Below are positions 18,962 to 28,074 of a stretch of DNA of 64,000 nt, piece by piece (position 1 is the stretch's first letter; each line of letters begins with the position of its first letter). The translations under genes and the position numbers were made by a program. The DNA comes from Stackebrandtia endophytica. Its GTDB lineage: Bacteria; Actinomycetota; Actinomycetes; Mycobacteriales; Micromonosporaceae. Below the pieces are notes generated by a model. It searched no databases. It was not told where the DNA came from and saw nothing but the letters and a program-made list of their open reading frames with translations. Location: the NCBI RefSeq assembly GCF_006716355.1, contig NZ_VFOW01000001.1, positions 4,960,001 through 5,024,000 on the forward strand, given 5' to 3'.

Positions 18962-18996
18962 CGGGGGTCCGTCGAGTCAAGCTCGGCGGACCCCCG
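18962..18996. terminator. bidirectional terminator between aroG and the RraB-like gene
   Basis: Ten-base-pair stem CGGGGGTCCG / CGGACCCCCG, continued by an inner GAG/CTC pairing, between two convergent genes. Confidence 0.85.
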
Positions 18997-19042
18997 ACCG
19001 GTCTTCACCGCCGAGTCAGCAATCCACAGTCGACACCGCGTG

Positions 19043-19282
19043 TCAGTCGGTCTCGAGCCAGCCCTCGTAGTCGTCGGCCAGATCCGCCAACGCGGAACGA
19101 TCCAACCGGGCACTCACCGACACCAACCACTGCGCGTCCTCGTCGTCGTCCTCGCCGGCGAGGGTTTCACGGATGACCCGCTGGTCAGCGCCCAGCGAGC
19201 CGAAGCGGTCGGCGACCTCCTCGGCAACGGACTCAGCCGTTTCTCGGTCGGAGAACACCAGCAAATAACGCCGATCGGTCAT
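19043..19282 (-). CDS. small acidic RraB-like protein
   Basis: Cytoplasmic protein of 79 aa. It starts RYLLVFSDRETAESVAEEV and has a beta-alpha-beta layout with an acidic middle (EDDDEDAQWLVSVSA), which resembles the ribonuclease E inhibitor RraB fold. Strongly acidic, no membrane segment. ATG 19282. Stands alone between the DAHP synthase terminator and the divergent threonine aldolase gene. The family call is by overall pattern, not by a defining motif, so the function is provisional. Confidence 0.6.
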   Translation of the reverse strand: MTDRRYLLVFSDRETAESVAEEVADRFGSLGADQRVIRETLAGEDDDEDAQWLVSVSARLDRSALADLADDYEGWLETD

Positions 19283-19352
19283 CGCCTGATTCTGCCTTCA
19301 AACGATGGGGAAACGGTCGCGACCCACCTGAGTGATGACGATCGAACCGCCA

Positions 19353-19358
19353 TAGGCT
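19353..19358 (+). promoter_or_regulatory. -10 element of a leaderless threonine aldolase promoter
   Basis: TAGGCT followed by exactly seven bases and the ATG at 19366; no ribosome site. Confidence 0.5.
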
Positions 19359-19365
19359 GCCCACC

Positions 19366-20379
19366 ATGTTGGTTGATCTGCGCTCCGATACCGTGACCCG
19401 CCCGACGGCGGCCATGCGTCAGGCGATGTTCGATGCCGAAGTCGGCGACGACGTTTACGGCGAGGACCCGACCGTCAACAGGCTGCAGGCCGCGGCGGCG
19501 GCTCTGCTTGGGCACGAGGCTGGCCTGTTCGCGCCCAGCGGATCGATGACCAATCAGATCGGTATTCAACTGCTGGTCGCCCCCGGTGAAGAGCTGCTGC
19601 TGGATTCCGAATCGCACATCCTTGCCCACGAGGTGGGGGCCGCGGCCGTCATCGGTGGTATCTCCACCCGTAGTTGGAGCAGCGGCGGTGGGCGACTCGA
19701 CGTGTCGGTGGTCTCGGAATCCGTCCACGAATCGCTCGCCTATCACACGGTCGCGACTCGGGCGATCGCCGTGGAGAACACCCACAATCGTGGCGGCGGC
19801 ACGGTGATCGACATCGACCAGCTGCGTCGATTGCGGGCGCTCGCCGACGAACGGGGCCTTCTGCTGCACATGGACGGCGCGCGTCTGTGGAACGCTCACG
19901 TGGCCTCAGGCGTGCCGCTGGCGGAGTACGGGCGGCTGTTCGACACGGTCTCGTTGTGCTTCTCGAAAGGGCTGGGCGCACCCGTGGGTTCGGTCCTGGT
20001 GGCCGATGCCGAGCGTATTGAGCGTGCCCGGTCGATTCGCAAGCGCATGGGCGGTGGAATGCGACAGGCGGGATTCCTCGCGGCGGCCGCCAACTACGCG
20101 CTCGATCATCACATAAACCGGTTGGCCGATGATCACGTGCGAGCGCGGCGGTTGGCTGAAGCGCTGGAACCATACGGTGTCACCACCGCCGCCGGGGTCG
20201 AGACCAACATCGTGCTGCTGCGTCACCCCGAGTTGGGCAAACTCTCGGCCGCCGCGGCCGAACAGGGAGTGCTCATCTCGGTGCTCGGACGCGACCAGGG
20301 CAGACTGCTGACTCACCTGGACATCAGCGATGACGGGGTGGACCATGCGCTCACCGTGCTGACCGGACTGTTGCGCTGA
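19366..20379 (+). CDS. low-specificity L-threonine aldolase
   Basis: PLP-dependent fold-type I enzyme, 337 aa, cleaving L-threonine/allo-threonine to glycine and acetaldehyde. Seen: N-terminal [29 protein letters not shown], the aromatic/His contact [18 protein letters not shown], the PLP-contacting [10 protein letters not shown] and the Schiff-base Lys in [12 protein letters not shown]. Full length. The glycine it makes can feed the one-carbon pool used by FolD, FchA and MetF nearby, but this functional link is inference. Single gene with its own leaderless promoter. Confidence 0.93.
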   Translation: MLVDLRSDTVTRPTAAMRQAMFDAEVGDDVYGEDPTVNRLQAAAAALLGHEAGLFAPSGSMTNQIGIQLLVAPGEELLLDSESHILAHEVGAAAVIGGISTRSWSSGGGRLDVSVVSESVHESLAYHTVATRAIAVENTHNRGGGTVIDIDQLRRLRALADERGLLLHMDGARLWNAHVASGVPLAEYGRLFDTVSLCFSKGLGAPVGSVLVADAERIERARSIRKRMGGGMRQAGFLAAAANYALDHHINRLADDHVRARRLAEALEPYGVTTAAGVETNIVLLRHPELGKLSAAAAEQGVLISVLGRDQGRLLTHLDISDDGVDHALTVLTGLLR

Positions 20380-20436
20380 CCAGGCGAGCGAATCCGCTGT
20401 TCGGAGGATTGGCGGTCAGGCCCGACCACGGCTATG

Positions 20437-20467
20437 TTAGGGGAGCCTAAGTAAGGCGAGGCTCCCC
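20437..20467 (+). promoter_or_regulatory. IdeR-like iron box overlapping a hairpin, upstream of bfd
   Basis: Positions 20437-20455 match the left half and core of the DtxR/IdeR consensus (TTAGG-N2-AG-N-CT) but little of its right half. An eight-base-pair hairpin GGGGAGCC / GGCTCCCC (20440-20467) overlaps it and ends just before the GGAGG ribosome site of bfd. Confidence 0.45.
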
Positions 20468-20481
20468 TTGGAGGTCAGTGG

Positions 20482-20670
20482 GTGTACGTCTGCATTTGTC
20501 ATCGTGTCGAGGAACACGAGGTGCATCAATGCATCCAATCGGGTGCTCGAACCGAAGAGGCCGTGGGGGACGCCTGCGAAGCCGGGACCGGTTGCGGTAC
20601 CTGTCTGGATCGCATCGCCGGCATGCTGGAGGAGTATTACGGTGCTCCGGCGTTGGCGCAGGGAAGCTGA
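20482..20670 (+). CDS. bfd: bacterioferritin-associated ferredoxin ([2Fe-2S])
   Basis: Small iron-sulphur protein, 62 aa, of the BFD-like family; in other bacteria it reduces the bacterioferritin core to release iron. Four cysteines with the family spacing: C4 and C6 in VCIC, then two in GTGCGTC. GTG 20482 has GGAGG seven bases upstream. The bacterioferritin gene follows 116 bases downstream, the classic pairing. An IdeR-like box in the leader suggests iron-responsive control. Confidence 0.9.
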   Translation: MYVCICHRVEEHEVHQCIQSGARTEEAVGDACEAGTGCGTCLDRIAGMLEEYYGAPALAQGS

Positions 20671-20683
20671 GCCTCCCCTTCAG

Positions 20684-20702
20684 TGAACTAAGCCTGTCCT
20701 AT
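20684..20702 (+). promoter_or_regulatory. IdeR-like iron box upstream of bfr
   Basis: Core AG-N-CT and right half CCTA of the IdeR consensus are present, the left half is poor. A TCCTATTTTAGGA palindrome (20698-20710) overlaps its end. Confidence 0.35.
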
Positions 20703-20786
20703 TTTAGGACTTCCTTATCGTGTGTCGCTTTTGTCTATCTCGTAACGTGATCTTCGAACCGCTCACTCGATTCGAAGGGACAACCC

Positions 20787-21281
20787 ATGCAAGGCGACGA
20801 ACGCGTCATCGAGTTCCTTAACGAGCAGCTCACCGCCGAGCTCACCGCCATCAATCAGTACTTCCTGCACGCAAAGATGCAGGAACACTGGGGCTACACC
20901 AAGCTGGCGAAGCACACTCGTGCCGAATCGATCGATGAGATGAGGCACGCCGAAGTCCTCACCGACCGCATTCTCTTCCTCGAGGGCCTGCCCAACTATC
21001 AGCGTCTGTTCGCACTGCGGATCGGCCAGACCGTGCCCGAACAGTTCGCCTGCGACACCAAGGTCGAAGAGGAGGCCATCGACCGGTTGCGACGCGGCAT
21101 CGAGTACATGCGCTCGGTCGGCGACGTCACCTCCGCCAACATCTTCGAGTCGATCCTCGCCGACGAGGAAGAACACATCGACTACCTGCAGACCCAGCTG
21201 GATCTCATCGAGAAGATCGGCGAACCGCTCTACCTGCAATCCCTCATCGAACAGCCCTCCGGTGGCGGCGTCGACAGGTAA
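20787..21281 (+). CDS. bfr: bacterioferritin
   Basis: Iron-storage protein, 164 aa, assembling into a 24-subunit shell with haem and a di-iron ferroxidase site. Ferroxidase ligands E18, E51, H54 and the late Glu/His in LADEEEHIDYLQ are present, and M52 is the haem ligand, so this is a haem-binding bacterioferritin rather than a plain ferritin. ATG 20787 with GAAGGGA upstream. Works with the ferredoxin encoded just upstream. Confidence 0.96.
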   Translation: MQGDERVIEFLNEQLTAELTAINQYFLHAKMQEHWGYTKLAKHTRAESIDEMRHAEVLTDRILFLEGLPNYQRLFALRIGQTVPEQFACDTKVEEEAIDRLRRGIEYMRSVGDVTSANIFESILADEEEHIDYLQTQLDLIEKIGEPLYLQSLIEQPSGGGVDR

Positions 21282-21317
21282 ACACCGAGTGGTTGGGCGT
21301 CATTGGCGTCGACCACG

Positions 21318-23315
21318 TCACCTAGAACCTGCGTGGTAGGTCCGCGCAGGTTCTTTCGACGTGTTGGTGTTGGATGCGGGGTGTTCGGGTGAGTGTCTGT
21401 GTTTTTGCTGCCGACGCCTTCGCGGCCAGGCGCCCGCCTGGGCAACCCGAGCGTAACCACTCACTCCACAGTATTCATACACACGCTCTAACTGGCAGTA
21501 CAACACGACGTGACTTCCCCGGGGTCGGGACCCACCGGCCTCGGGATTCTGTTTGAAGACGACACCGTCTCCACCGGCCAAATCCATTCGGACGTCCGGT
21601 TCGAAACCCGCCTCCGTCAACAACTTCTCCGCCTCATCCCGTGGCAGGCCCGTCACATCGGGCACCTTCACCGATGCGGGACCACCACTCACCGTCGCCG
21701 TGACCTCGGTCTTCTTGGCCACGCCGGTGCCTGCGACGAGGCTCTGCGAGACGACGGTTCCCTTCGGTACGTCGTCGGACGGCTCCGTCACGGTCGTGAG
21801 CACCAGCCCCTGGTCCTCGATCAGCTGACGCGCTTTCCGTTCGGTCAACCCGACGATATCGGGAACCGTCGCTGGAGCCGGACCATCACTGATGACCAGC
21901 CGTACCACGCTGCCGCGCCGCAGCGACTCTCCCACGGCCGGATCGATCGATATCACGGTGCCGCGACTGGATGCGTCATCCCAGCGCCGTTGGCCGACCT
22001 CGGGGACCAACGTGATGTCGGCGAGCCTTCGCTCGGCCGTCGACAACGTCTCACCCAGCAGGTCGGGAACCTCGTAACGTTCCGGTCCCTTGGAGACGGT
22101 CACGGTGATGACGCCGTTTCGGTGGATCCGTTCTCCCGGGCCCGGTTCCTGTCGAAGCACCATGGACTTGGGGACCGATTCGCTGAAACCGGCCTCGGCG
22201 AAAGTCACCGACATGCCGTGATCGGCCGCGATACGAGCGACCTTGGCGGCATCCTGGCTCAACAGTGACGGCGCCTGGGTGAAGCGACCGTCGGCGAACC
22301 ACCAGCCTCCGGCGCTGATCAACGCCAACACGACGGTGACGATCGTCAGTTGGACCAGTGTGCTCAGCCGGGGACGGGGCAGATTCCACAGGCGCTTCCT
22401 TGACGCCCGGCGAGGTGGTAGAGGGCGGGCCGTGGAACGAGAGCCCACATCGCAGCCGCGCAACAGCCGCCCCACCGACAGGGCATCGGGTGGTCGCTGC
22501 CCCGGTTGACGTCGCGTGCACTGTTTCACCACCGCATCAACGGAGTCGGGCACCTCGGGGCGGGTTGCCGACGGGTGTGGCACATGGCGTTCGACGTGCA
22601 TCCAGGCAACGGTCATGGGGTCGGCGTCGTCGAACGGCACCATGCCGGTCAACATCTCGAACAGCAGAATCCCCGCCGAGTAGACATCACAGCGTGCCGT
22701 CACGGGTCCACCGGTGAGAACCTCGGGAGGGACGTAGGCGGCGGTGGCCAGAATCGGTCCGGTATCGGTAGAACCCCGTCCGGTTTGTACGGCGTGCGCC
22801 AATCCGAAGTCGGCGACTTTGACACATGACCTACCGTCTCGGAAGGTCATGAGGATGTTCTCCGGCTTAACATCTCGGTGAACCAGCCCGACTCGGTGGG
22901 CCGCAGCCAACCCCGCGAGGATCTGATCGAACAGTTCGACTGACTCGGCGACACCGAGGTGGCCGCGCTCGTTCAACACATCGCGAAGCGTCGAACCGGA
23001 GACGAACTCCATGACCACATAGGGCAGTCCTTCATGGTCTCCCTGATCGAACACCGCGACCACATTCGGATGAGACAGTCGGGCGATCATCTTCGCCTCG
23101 TTGGCGAAGTCCTCGGCGAACCTGGGGTTGTTGGCCTCATCCCCGTTGATGATCTTGAGCGCGACTCTGCGCTCCAGCCGTTCGTCATCGGCGCGATACA
23201 CCCTGGCCATGCCCCCGGCGGCAATGAGTTCGCGCACCCGATAACGACCGTCGACCAGTTGCCCCACCAACGGGTCGACCACCGCGAGATCGCGGCCGGC
23301 TTGTTCGTCCCCCAC
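21318..23315 (-). CDS. Ser/Thr protein kinase with PASTA domains (PknL-like position)
   Basis: Single-pass membrane kinase, 665 aa. Cytoplasmic Hanks-type kinase domain about 23-285 with AGGMARVY, catalytic K54, HRDVKPEN (D148) and DFG; a membrane helix at about 320-343 (VQLTIVTVVLALISAGGWWFA); then four extracellular PASTA repeats, each starting near VPD-x-x-G-L. PASTA kinases sense cell-wall fragments. GTG 23315. The last 57 residues after VVLYC look unlike PASTA, contain a rare TTA Leu codon (L609 at 21491-21489) and overlap the bfr terminator, so the true end may be near 21490. By position it matches mycobacterial pknL, which lacks PASTA repeats. Confidence 0.9.
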   Translation of the reverse strand: MGDEQAGRDLAVVDPLVGQLVDGRYRVRELIAAGGMARVYRADDERLERRVALKIINGDEANNPRFAEDFANEAKMIARLSHPNVVAVFDQGDHEGLPYVVMEFVSGSTLRDVLNERGHLGVAESVELFDQILAGLAAAHRVGLVHRDVKPENILMTFRDGRSCVKVADFGLAHAVQTGRGSTDTGPILATAAYVPPEVLTGGPVTARCDVYSAGILLFEMLTGMVPFDDADPMTVAWMHVERHVPHPSATRPEVPDSVDAVVKQCTRRQPGQRPPDALSVGRLLRGCDVGSRSTARPLPPRRASRKRLWNLPRPRLSTLVQLTIVTVVLALISAGGWWFADGRFTQAPSLLSQDAAKVARIAADHGMSVTFAEAGFSESVPKSMVLRQEPGPGERIHRNGVITVTVSKGPERYEVPDLLGETLSTAERRLADITLVPEVGQRRWDDASSRGTVISIDPAVGESLRRGSVVRLVISDGPAPATVPDIVGLTERKARQLIEDQGLVLTTVTEPSDDVPKGTVVSQSLVAGTGVAKKTEVTATVSGGPASVKVPDVTGLPRDEAEKLLTEAGFEPDVRMDLAGGDGVVFKQNPEAGGSRPRGSHVVLYCQLERVYEYCGVSGYARVAQAGAWPRRRRQQKHRHSPEHPASNTNTSKEPARTYHAGSR
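21324..21354 (+). terminator. terminator after bfr
   Basis: Ten-base-pair stem AGAACCTGCG / CGCAGGTTCT followed by TTC. It lies inside the predicted 3' end of the convergent kinase gene, which is one reason to doubt that gene's C-terminal tail. Confidence 0.75.
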
Positions 23316-23387
23316 GGGTTTCGAGTCTAGTTCCGCAACCCGGCCGGCCGGGTCAACTCACCCGGCGCGGCAGGTCGCTCGAACGGG

Positions 23388-23891
23388 TCAATGCTTATTC
23401 GGGTCTTCCGTCGGTGGTGTGAATGAGGACTCGGTAGGGGACGGTGACTCCGACGGAGACTCCGAATCGGACGGATCCGGTGACGGAGTGCTCGGGCTGG
23501 GTTCGGGGTCGGGCTCCGGCTCGGAGGTAGGTGATTTGGTAGGCCGTTCCCAGCTGCTGGATTCGGTGGTCGGTTCGGGATCGCCAGGCGATTCGGATTC
23601 CCTCGCGGGAGCCGCCGCACCGTTGGTGAACGCACCGCCACCCTCTTGAGTGCTGGTGGTGGCTCCATGTTGCTCGGTGAGTCCGGCGGGGCCGAGCTCT
23701 TCGTGGTCCCCTGTGGCGTCAGCCGTCGTGGCCTCCGCCAATCCCGGCATCTGGGTGGCGGCGACCGTCGCCGCCGTGATCGCGGCGAAACTGAAGACCG
23801 CGACGATTAGATACATTCGCGCACGTTGTGAATTGCGCAGATCGTATTTGACCGAACGGGCCAGGCCCGTGATCTCACGACCGAGTTTCAT
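23388..23891 (-). CDS. membrane-anchored Ser/Pro/Glu-rich protein
   Basis: Unrecognised protein, 167 aa. Short basic cytoplasmic segment (KLGREITGLARSVKYDLRNSQRARM), one membrane helix at about 27-48 (LIVAVFSFAAITAATVAA), and a long low-complexity extracellular part rich in Ser, Pro, Glu and Asp (EPEPDPEPSPSTPSPDPSDS type). The start ATG 23891 has AGGGAA before it. It precedes the PASTA kinase by 72 bases on the same strand, so it may be co-transcribed with and possibly a substrate or partner of the kinase; that is inference. Confidence 0.7.
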   Translation of the reverse strand: MKLGREITGLARSVKYDLRNSQRARMYLIVAVFSFAAITAATVAATQMPGLAEATTADATGDHEELGPAGLTEQHGATTSTQEGGGAFTNGAAAPARESESPGDPEPTTESSSWERPTKSPTSEPEPDPEPSPSTPSPDPSDSESPSESPSPTESSFTPPTEDPNKH

Positions 23892-24042
23892 CGGGTTCCC
23901 TTCACGTGGCACCACACCCTCCCCAGGTGGGGCGCACTCTGATCTGTGGATGTCCGAGGCAGCTGGCACCAGCCTGCGGCGCTATCGCGCCGAGTCGGTG
24001 GCGCGCTCTGCATCGTCAAGCAGTCACCCGGTATAACGAAAT

Positions 24043-24060
24043 AGTGACTAATGGGTCACT
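24043..24060 (-). promoter_or_regulatory. small inverted repeat in the promoter region of the anchored protein/kinase operon
   Basis: AGTGAC and GTCACT around TAATGG; TATACC (minus strand, about 24031-24036) downstream is a possible -10. Confidence 0.3.
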
Positions 24061-24140
24061 GTTAGACACGATGGGTGGATGGCGACCACGGCCGTGAGCA
24101 AGCCAATTTCCCCCGTTCGGTTTACCACTAACGGTGTGGC

Positions 24141-25748
24141 TCAAGCACTCCCGGCAACTCCAGCCGGACGCTCGGTGTCACGATCATCGTCTCCCCGCCC
24201 CATGGCGGGTTGGGGGTTTCCTCCCGGATGTCGACCTTCCCGATACCAGCGCCACGCGATCCACCCCAACAACACCGCGAACCCGATGTTCACCACGAGG
24301 CCGACCTGAAAGAACTGTGCGGCGAACACATTGTGGCCATCGGCCAACACCATGACGCTGAACACCGATGCGGCAACCGCCGCCCAGGTCACCGAACGAC
24401 GGTCGGCGCCGATGGCCAACAACATCAACGCCGGAAGGCAATACCACGGCAACATCACCGGCCCCAAAACCGCCACTGCCGCCAACGACCACCCCGCCGC
24501 GGTTATCCGTCCGGCGAGGGTGGCATCGCGTGCCCGCCACCACCAGGCCAGAATCACGATCGCCGCCACGATCAATCCCAGTAGCCGCCACCAACTCACC
24601 AGGTTCGCCGGCAACTCGACGCCGAACTTTCCGGCCAGTTTGGCCGTGGCGATGCTCAACCCGGTCGGCAGCGACAGCCAGGACTCGGACTTGCCGGAAA
24701 CCCCCAAAGCGGCGATCCAACCCAACCCGAGACCACTGGCCAGAGTGACCGCGCCGAACGATGCGAGGAACCCGCCGAGAGCGCGGGCCAATACCGGCCA
24801 CAGTCCACGCCAGCTGAACACCGGCAACGCCAGCAGCAGGAGAAACGGTGCCACGACCACCACGGTCGCCTTGACCGCTACGGCCAACCCCAGGACGAAC
24901 CCCGACCAACCGGCTCTATTCAAGAGAGCCAGATAGACCGCCGCGACCATTCCCGTCAACATCAAAGCGTCGTTGTGAGCCCCACCAACCACATGGATCA
25001 GTGTCAACGGGCCCAACACGATGACCCACCAGGCGGTCTCCGGTGAACGTCCGACACGGCTGGCGATACGCACCGCGAAGTAACCGCACCCCAGGACACC
25101 GACAACGGCAACCAGCCGAAACAAAGCCAACGCCACGGCCAATTCGTCGCCGGACAGCCACACGATCAGCGAAGCCAACGTGATGAACAGCGGACCGTAC
25201 GGGGCCGGCTCAGACTGCCAGTAAGGATCCATCCACGTCAGCCACGCCGTGGGCAGATCCACCGGCCCCATCGCGTACGGGTTGTGACCCGCCTGCGCCA
25301 GCTGCCCCTGATTCGCATAGGCGAACGCGTCCCGACTGGCCAGAATGGGAGCCGCCACGAATGGAAGCCCCCACCACAACGCGGTAGCCACCATTCGAGG
25401 AGTCGATCGCGCCAACCACCAGGCTGTCAACAGCACGACCAGACCAACGAACCAGGCGAACAGTCCCCACCGGTACGACGTTTCGGTCAACGTCGCCGCC
25501 GTCAGCGACGAACCCGCTGTGACCTCATGCGGTCCCGCCAACCAGGCCGCGGCGGCCATCAACGAGCCACCGACGGTTCCCAGAAGAATGTGAAACCAGG
25601 GTGGACAGTCGACGTGAATCCGGCCCAGACCAATCCGGCCCAGACCAATCCAGCCCAGACCAATCCAGCCCAGACCAATCCGATGGACGTGCCGAGTAAC
25701 CGTTGCCTGGTCCCGACGTGGATGACGGACGGTCCGTCCAGGGTTCAT
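24141..25748 (-). CDS. mptA: polyprenol-phosphomannose-dependent alpha-1,6-mannosyltransferase (MptA-like)
   Basis: Integral membrane GT-C glycosyltransferase, 535 aa with about 12 helices; mycobacterial MptA extends the mannan backbone of lipomannan using decaprenyl-phosphomannose. The GT-C acidic region is seen after helix 1 (SRDAFAYANQGQLAQAGHNPYAMGPVDL), and GGAHNDALMLTG is the family's membrane loop. The gene sits next to the idsA-type gene exactly as in mycobacteria. The N-terminus before helix 1 (residues 24-44) is made of a five-residue repeat (IGLGW/IGLGR) encoded by a 15-bp DNA repeat. ATG 25748 has no strong ribosome site; a start after the repeat would cut helix 1. Confidence 0.83.
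   Translation of the reverse strand: MNPGRTVRHPRRDQATVTRHVHRIGLGWIGLGWIGLGRIGLGRIHVDCPPWFHILLGTVGGSLMAAAAWLAGPHEVTAGSSLTAATLTETSYRWGLFAWFVGLVVLLTAWWLARSTPRMVATALWWGLPFVAAPILASRDAFAYANQGQLAQAGHNPYAMGPVDLPTAWLTWMDPYWQSEPAPYGPLFITLASLIVWLSGDELAVALALFRLVAVVGVLGCGYFAVRIASRVGRSPETAWWVIVLGPLTLIHVVGGAHNDALMLTGMVAAVYLALLNRAGWSGFVLGLAVAVKATVVVVAPFLLLLALPVFSWRGLWPVLARALGGFLASFGAVTLASGLGLGWIAALGVSGKSESWLSLPTGLSIATAKLAGKFGVELPANLVSWWRLLGLIVAAIVILAWWWRARDATLAGRITAAGWSLAAVAVLGPVMLPWYCLPALMLLAIGADRRSVTWAAVAASVFSVMVLADGHNVFAAQFFQVGLVVNIGFAVLLGWIAWRWYREGRHPGGNPQPAMGRGDDDRDTERPAGVAGSA
25621..25680. repeat. four tandem 15-bp repeats inside the mptA 5' end
   Basis: Units CGGCCCAGACCAATC (twice) and CAGCCCAGACCAATC (twice). 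The unit length keeps the reading frame, adding five residues per copy to the cytoplasmic N-terminus. Confidence 0.95.
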
Positions 25749-25805
25749 TTCCAGCCCGTTGTTCTGGTCCGGTCGGTGAGCCGCAGGTGAGGCCCACCGA
25801 GATCG

Positions 25806-26879
25806 TCACAGTGAGCGTCGCACCGCCGCGTCCGCCAAGTCGTCGAGGACCACTGCTGCTTCATCGGCGATGAACTCCTTGCCATCACGCAACGCCTGAG
25901 CAGACTGGTCGGCCAAGCGGTCGATCCGTTCTTCGGTCGTGGCCAATGCACCGGTGGCGGTGATCAGTTCACGCAACGCCTCAATGCCACTGTCGGACAA
26001 CTCCGGATCACCCAATGAGCCATCCAGCAACCGGCGTCCGGCTTGATCGCTGGCCTGGTAGGCGCTGGCGATAAGGAATGTGTGCTTGCCTTCACGTAGA
26101 TCATCGCCCGCCGGCTTCCCGGTCTGTTCCGGATCACCGAACACGCCCAGTACGTCATCCCGCAGTTGGAACGCTTCACCCAACGGCAGCCCATAAGCCG
26201 AGTAGATCTCTCGTAGCCGATCCGACCCGCCGGCCAGTGCCGCCCCCATCAGCAACGGCCGTTCAATCGTGTACTTGGCCGATTTGTAGCGAGCCACCTT
26301 CAAAGCCCGCTCGATGCTGTTGTCTCGCTGTACCTGGTTCAACACGTCCAGAAACTGCCCGGCACATACCTCGGTGCGCATCGCATCAAAATCGTCGCGT
26401 GCTGCGCTGATCCGCTCTGCGGGCATTCCGGCGCCACTGAAGAGTTCATCAGACCAGGTCATGCACAGGTCACCCAGCAGAATTGCAGAAGCAGCACCGA
26501 ATTCCTCGGCAGGGCCGGCCCAGTTCTCGGTCGAGTGGCGGTTGGCGAACCGCCGGTGAACCGAAGGTTCACCTCGCCGAGTATCGGAGTCGTCCATCAA
26601 GTCATCGTGAATCAGAGCCGAGGCCTGCAACAGTTCCAGAGAAGCGACGCAGGCGATAGTCGTGTCATCGTCCGCGCCCCCGGCTCCGCGGTAGCCCCAG
26701 TAGGCGAAGGCCGGTCGGATTCGTTTTCCACCACCCAGGATGAACATTTCGGCCGAATCGGCGATCGGAGTCAGCGCGGCATCGATCCGAGTGAGGCGGT
26801 CTCGTTGTTTCGTCAGAAATACCGACAAGGCTTCTTCTACGCGGGAAACCAGGTTCGCGCGTTCGATGGGGGATCGCAC
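25806..26879 (-). CDS. idsA: polyprenyl diphosphate synthase (IdsA-like)
   Basis: Soluble trans-prenyltransferase, 357 aa, condensing isopentenyl diphosphate with an allylic diphosphate. First Asp-rich motif DDLMDDSDTRRG after the GGKRIRP substrate signature, second motif DDVLGVFGDPEQTGKPAGDDL. Residues before the first Asp motif (SALIHDDLMDD) include small side chains, compatible with C15-C20 products, but chain length cannot be assigned. GTG 26879, with TACCGT six bases upstream, fits a leaderless start. The product may supply lipid carrier for the adjacent MptA-like enzyme. Divergent from metF. Confidence 0.92.
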   Translation of the reverse strand: MRSPIERANLVSRVEEALSVFLTKQRDRLTRIDAALTPIADSAEMFILGGGKRIRPAFAYWGYRGAGGADDDTTIACVASLELLQASALIHDDLMDDSDTRRGEPSVHRRFANRHSTENWAGPAEEFGAASAILLGDLCMTWSDELFSGAGMPAERISAARDDFDAMRTEVCAGQFLDVLNQVQRDNSIERALKVARYKSAKYTIERPLLMGAALAGGSDRLREIYSAYGLPLGEAFQLRDDVLGVFGDPEQTGKPAGDDLREGKHTFLIASAYQASDQAGRRLLDGSLGDPELSDSGIEALRELITATGALATTEERIDRLADQSAQALRDGKEFIADEAAVVLDDLADAAVRRSL

Positions 26880-26974
26880 ACGCCGACGGTACGCGTTCTC
26901 GCCGTCATCCCAGTTGGTGGGCCGGAGGATCGTGACCTATCCGGTTCAAGACGGCGCCGGTTAAGGTAAAGAAT

Positions 26975-27898
26975 GTGACCCTTGGAACCGCATCGACGAT
27001 GCCTGGACAGCCCGCCGCTGTAGCTGACCTGCTGCGCAGTGGCGAGCCGATGTTCTCATTCGAGTTCTTTCCCCCCAAGAGCATCAAAGCCGAACAGGTG
27101 TTGTGGAAGGCCATCCGTGAGTTGGAATCCCTCCAACCGTCGTTCGTGTCGGTTACCTACGGTGCTGGTGGTTCCAGTCGTGCAATGACAGTCGAGACCA
27201 CTGACCGCATCGCGTCGGAGACCACTTTGCTGCCGATGGCCCACTGCACAGCGGTGAATCATTCGATCGCGGAGCTGCGTAACCTCATTGGCCACTTCGC
27301 CGACAGCGGAGTGCGCAACATCCTCGCTGTCCGTGGTGACCCGCCGGGCGATCCAAGCGCCGAATGGGAAGCACATCCTGACGGACTCAGCTACGCCTAC
27401 GAACTCGTTGAACTGATCAAGTCGTCTGGTGACTTCTGTGTCGGCGTGGCAGCCTTCCCTGAGAAGCACCCCCGCAGTCCTGACTGGGAAACCTGCACCG
27501 CCCACTTCATAAACAAGTGCAGGGCTGGCGCTGATTTCGCGATCACCCAGTTCTTCTTCGATTGGCAGGACTGGGTTCGGTTGCGAGATGCGACAGCCGC
27601 CGCAGGCCTTGATACTCCGATAATTCCCGGTGTGATGCCGGTGACCAACGCCAAACAGATCGAGAAGTTCGCGGAGTTGTCAGGTGCGGCCTTCCCTGAA
27701 GCTCTGGCCACTCGATTGCGTGCTGTCGCGGAGGATCCGGTTGCCGTGAGGGCCATCGGAGTGGAAGTCGCGACCGAACTCAGTGAGAAGCTGTTGGCTG
27801 AAGGCGCACCAGGTATTCACTTCATCACCTTGAACAGGTCCACCTCTACCCGTGAGGTATGGCAGAACCTCAGGTCGTTGCAACCCACGGTTGGCTGA
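26975..27898 (+). CDS. metF: methylenetetrahydrofolate reductase
   Basis: Cytoplasmic (beta-alpha)8 flavoprotein-type enzyme, 307 aa, reducing 5,10-methylene-THF to 5-methyl-THF for methionine synthesis. Seen: [10 protein letters not shown] with the catalytic Glu, [40 protein letters not shown] and [12 protein letters not shown] 26975 has TAAGGT seven bases upstream and no ribosome site, hence probably leaderless. Its position beside idsA matches Rv2172c of M. tuberculosis. Two hairpin terminators follow. Confidence 0.92.
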   Translation: MTLGTASTMPGQPAAVADLLRSGEPMFSFEFFPPKSIKAEQVLWKAIRELESLQPSFVSVTYGAGGSSRAMTVETTDRIASETTLLPMAHCTAVNHSIAELRNLIGHFADSGVRNILAVRGDPPGDPSAEWEAHPDGLSYAYELVELIKSSGDFCVGVAAFPEKHPRSPDWETCTAHFINKCRAGADFAITQFFFDWQDWVRLRDATAAAGLDTPIIPGVMPVTNAKQIEKFAELSGAAFPEALATRLRAVAEDPVAVRAIGVEVATELSEKLLAEGAPGIHFITLNRSTSTREVWQNLRSLQPTVG

Positions 27899-27947
27899 CT
27901 TCCGCCGGCGGCTGTTCTGCCGCCACGGTTGAGATGAATGTCGATAG

Positions 27948-27985
27948 GGCCGGATGAACAGTGGACCAACTCTGCTCATCCGGCC
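27948..27985. terminator. terminator after metF
   Basis: Stem GGCCGGATGA / TCATCCGGCC extended by CAG/CTG across a single mismatch. Confidence 0.7.
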
Positions 27986-28006
27986 GGGTGTATCAGTGGG
28001 CTATCA

Positions 28007-28046
28007 ACTCAGGTGCATTGGCGACCCCCTACCAATGCACCTGAGT
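28007..28046. terminator. bidirectional terminator between metF and the PepSY gene
   Basis: Perfect 15-base-pair stem ACTCAGGTGCATTGG and complement, ten-base loop, between convergent genes. Confidence 0.88.
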
Positions 28047-28074
28047 GGTTCAGCTTGTCAACCGGGTTGGCCGG

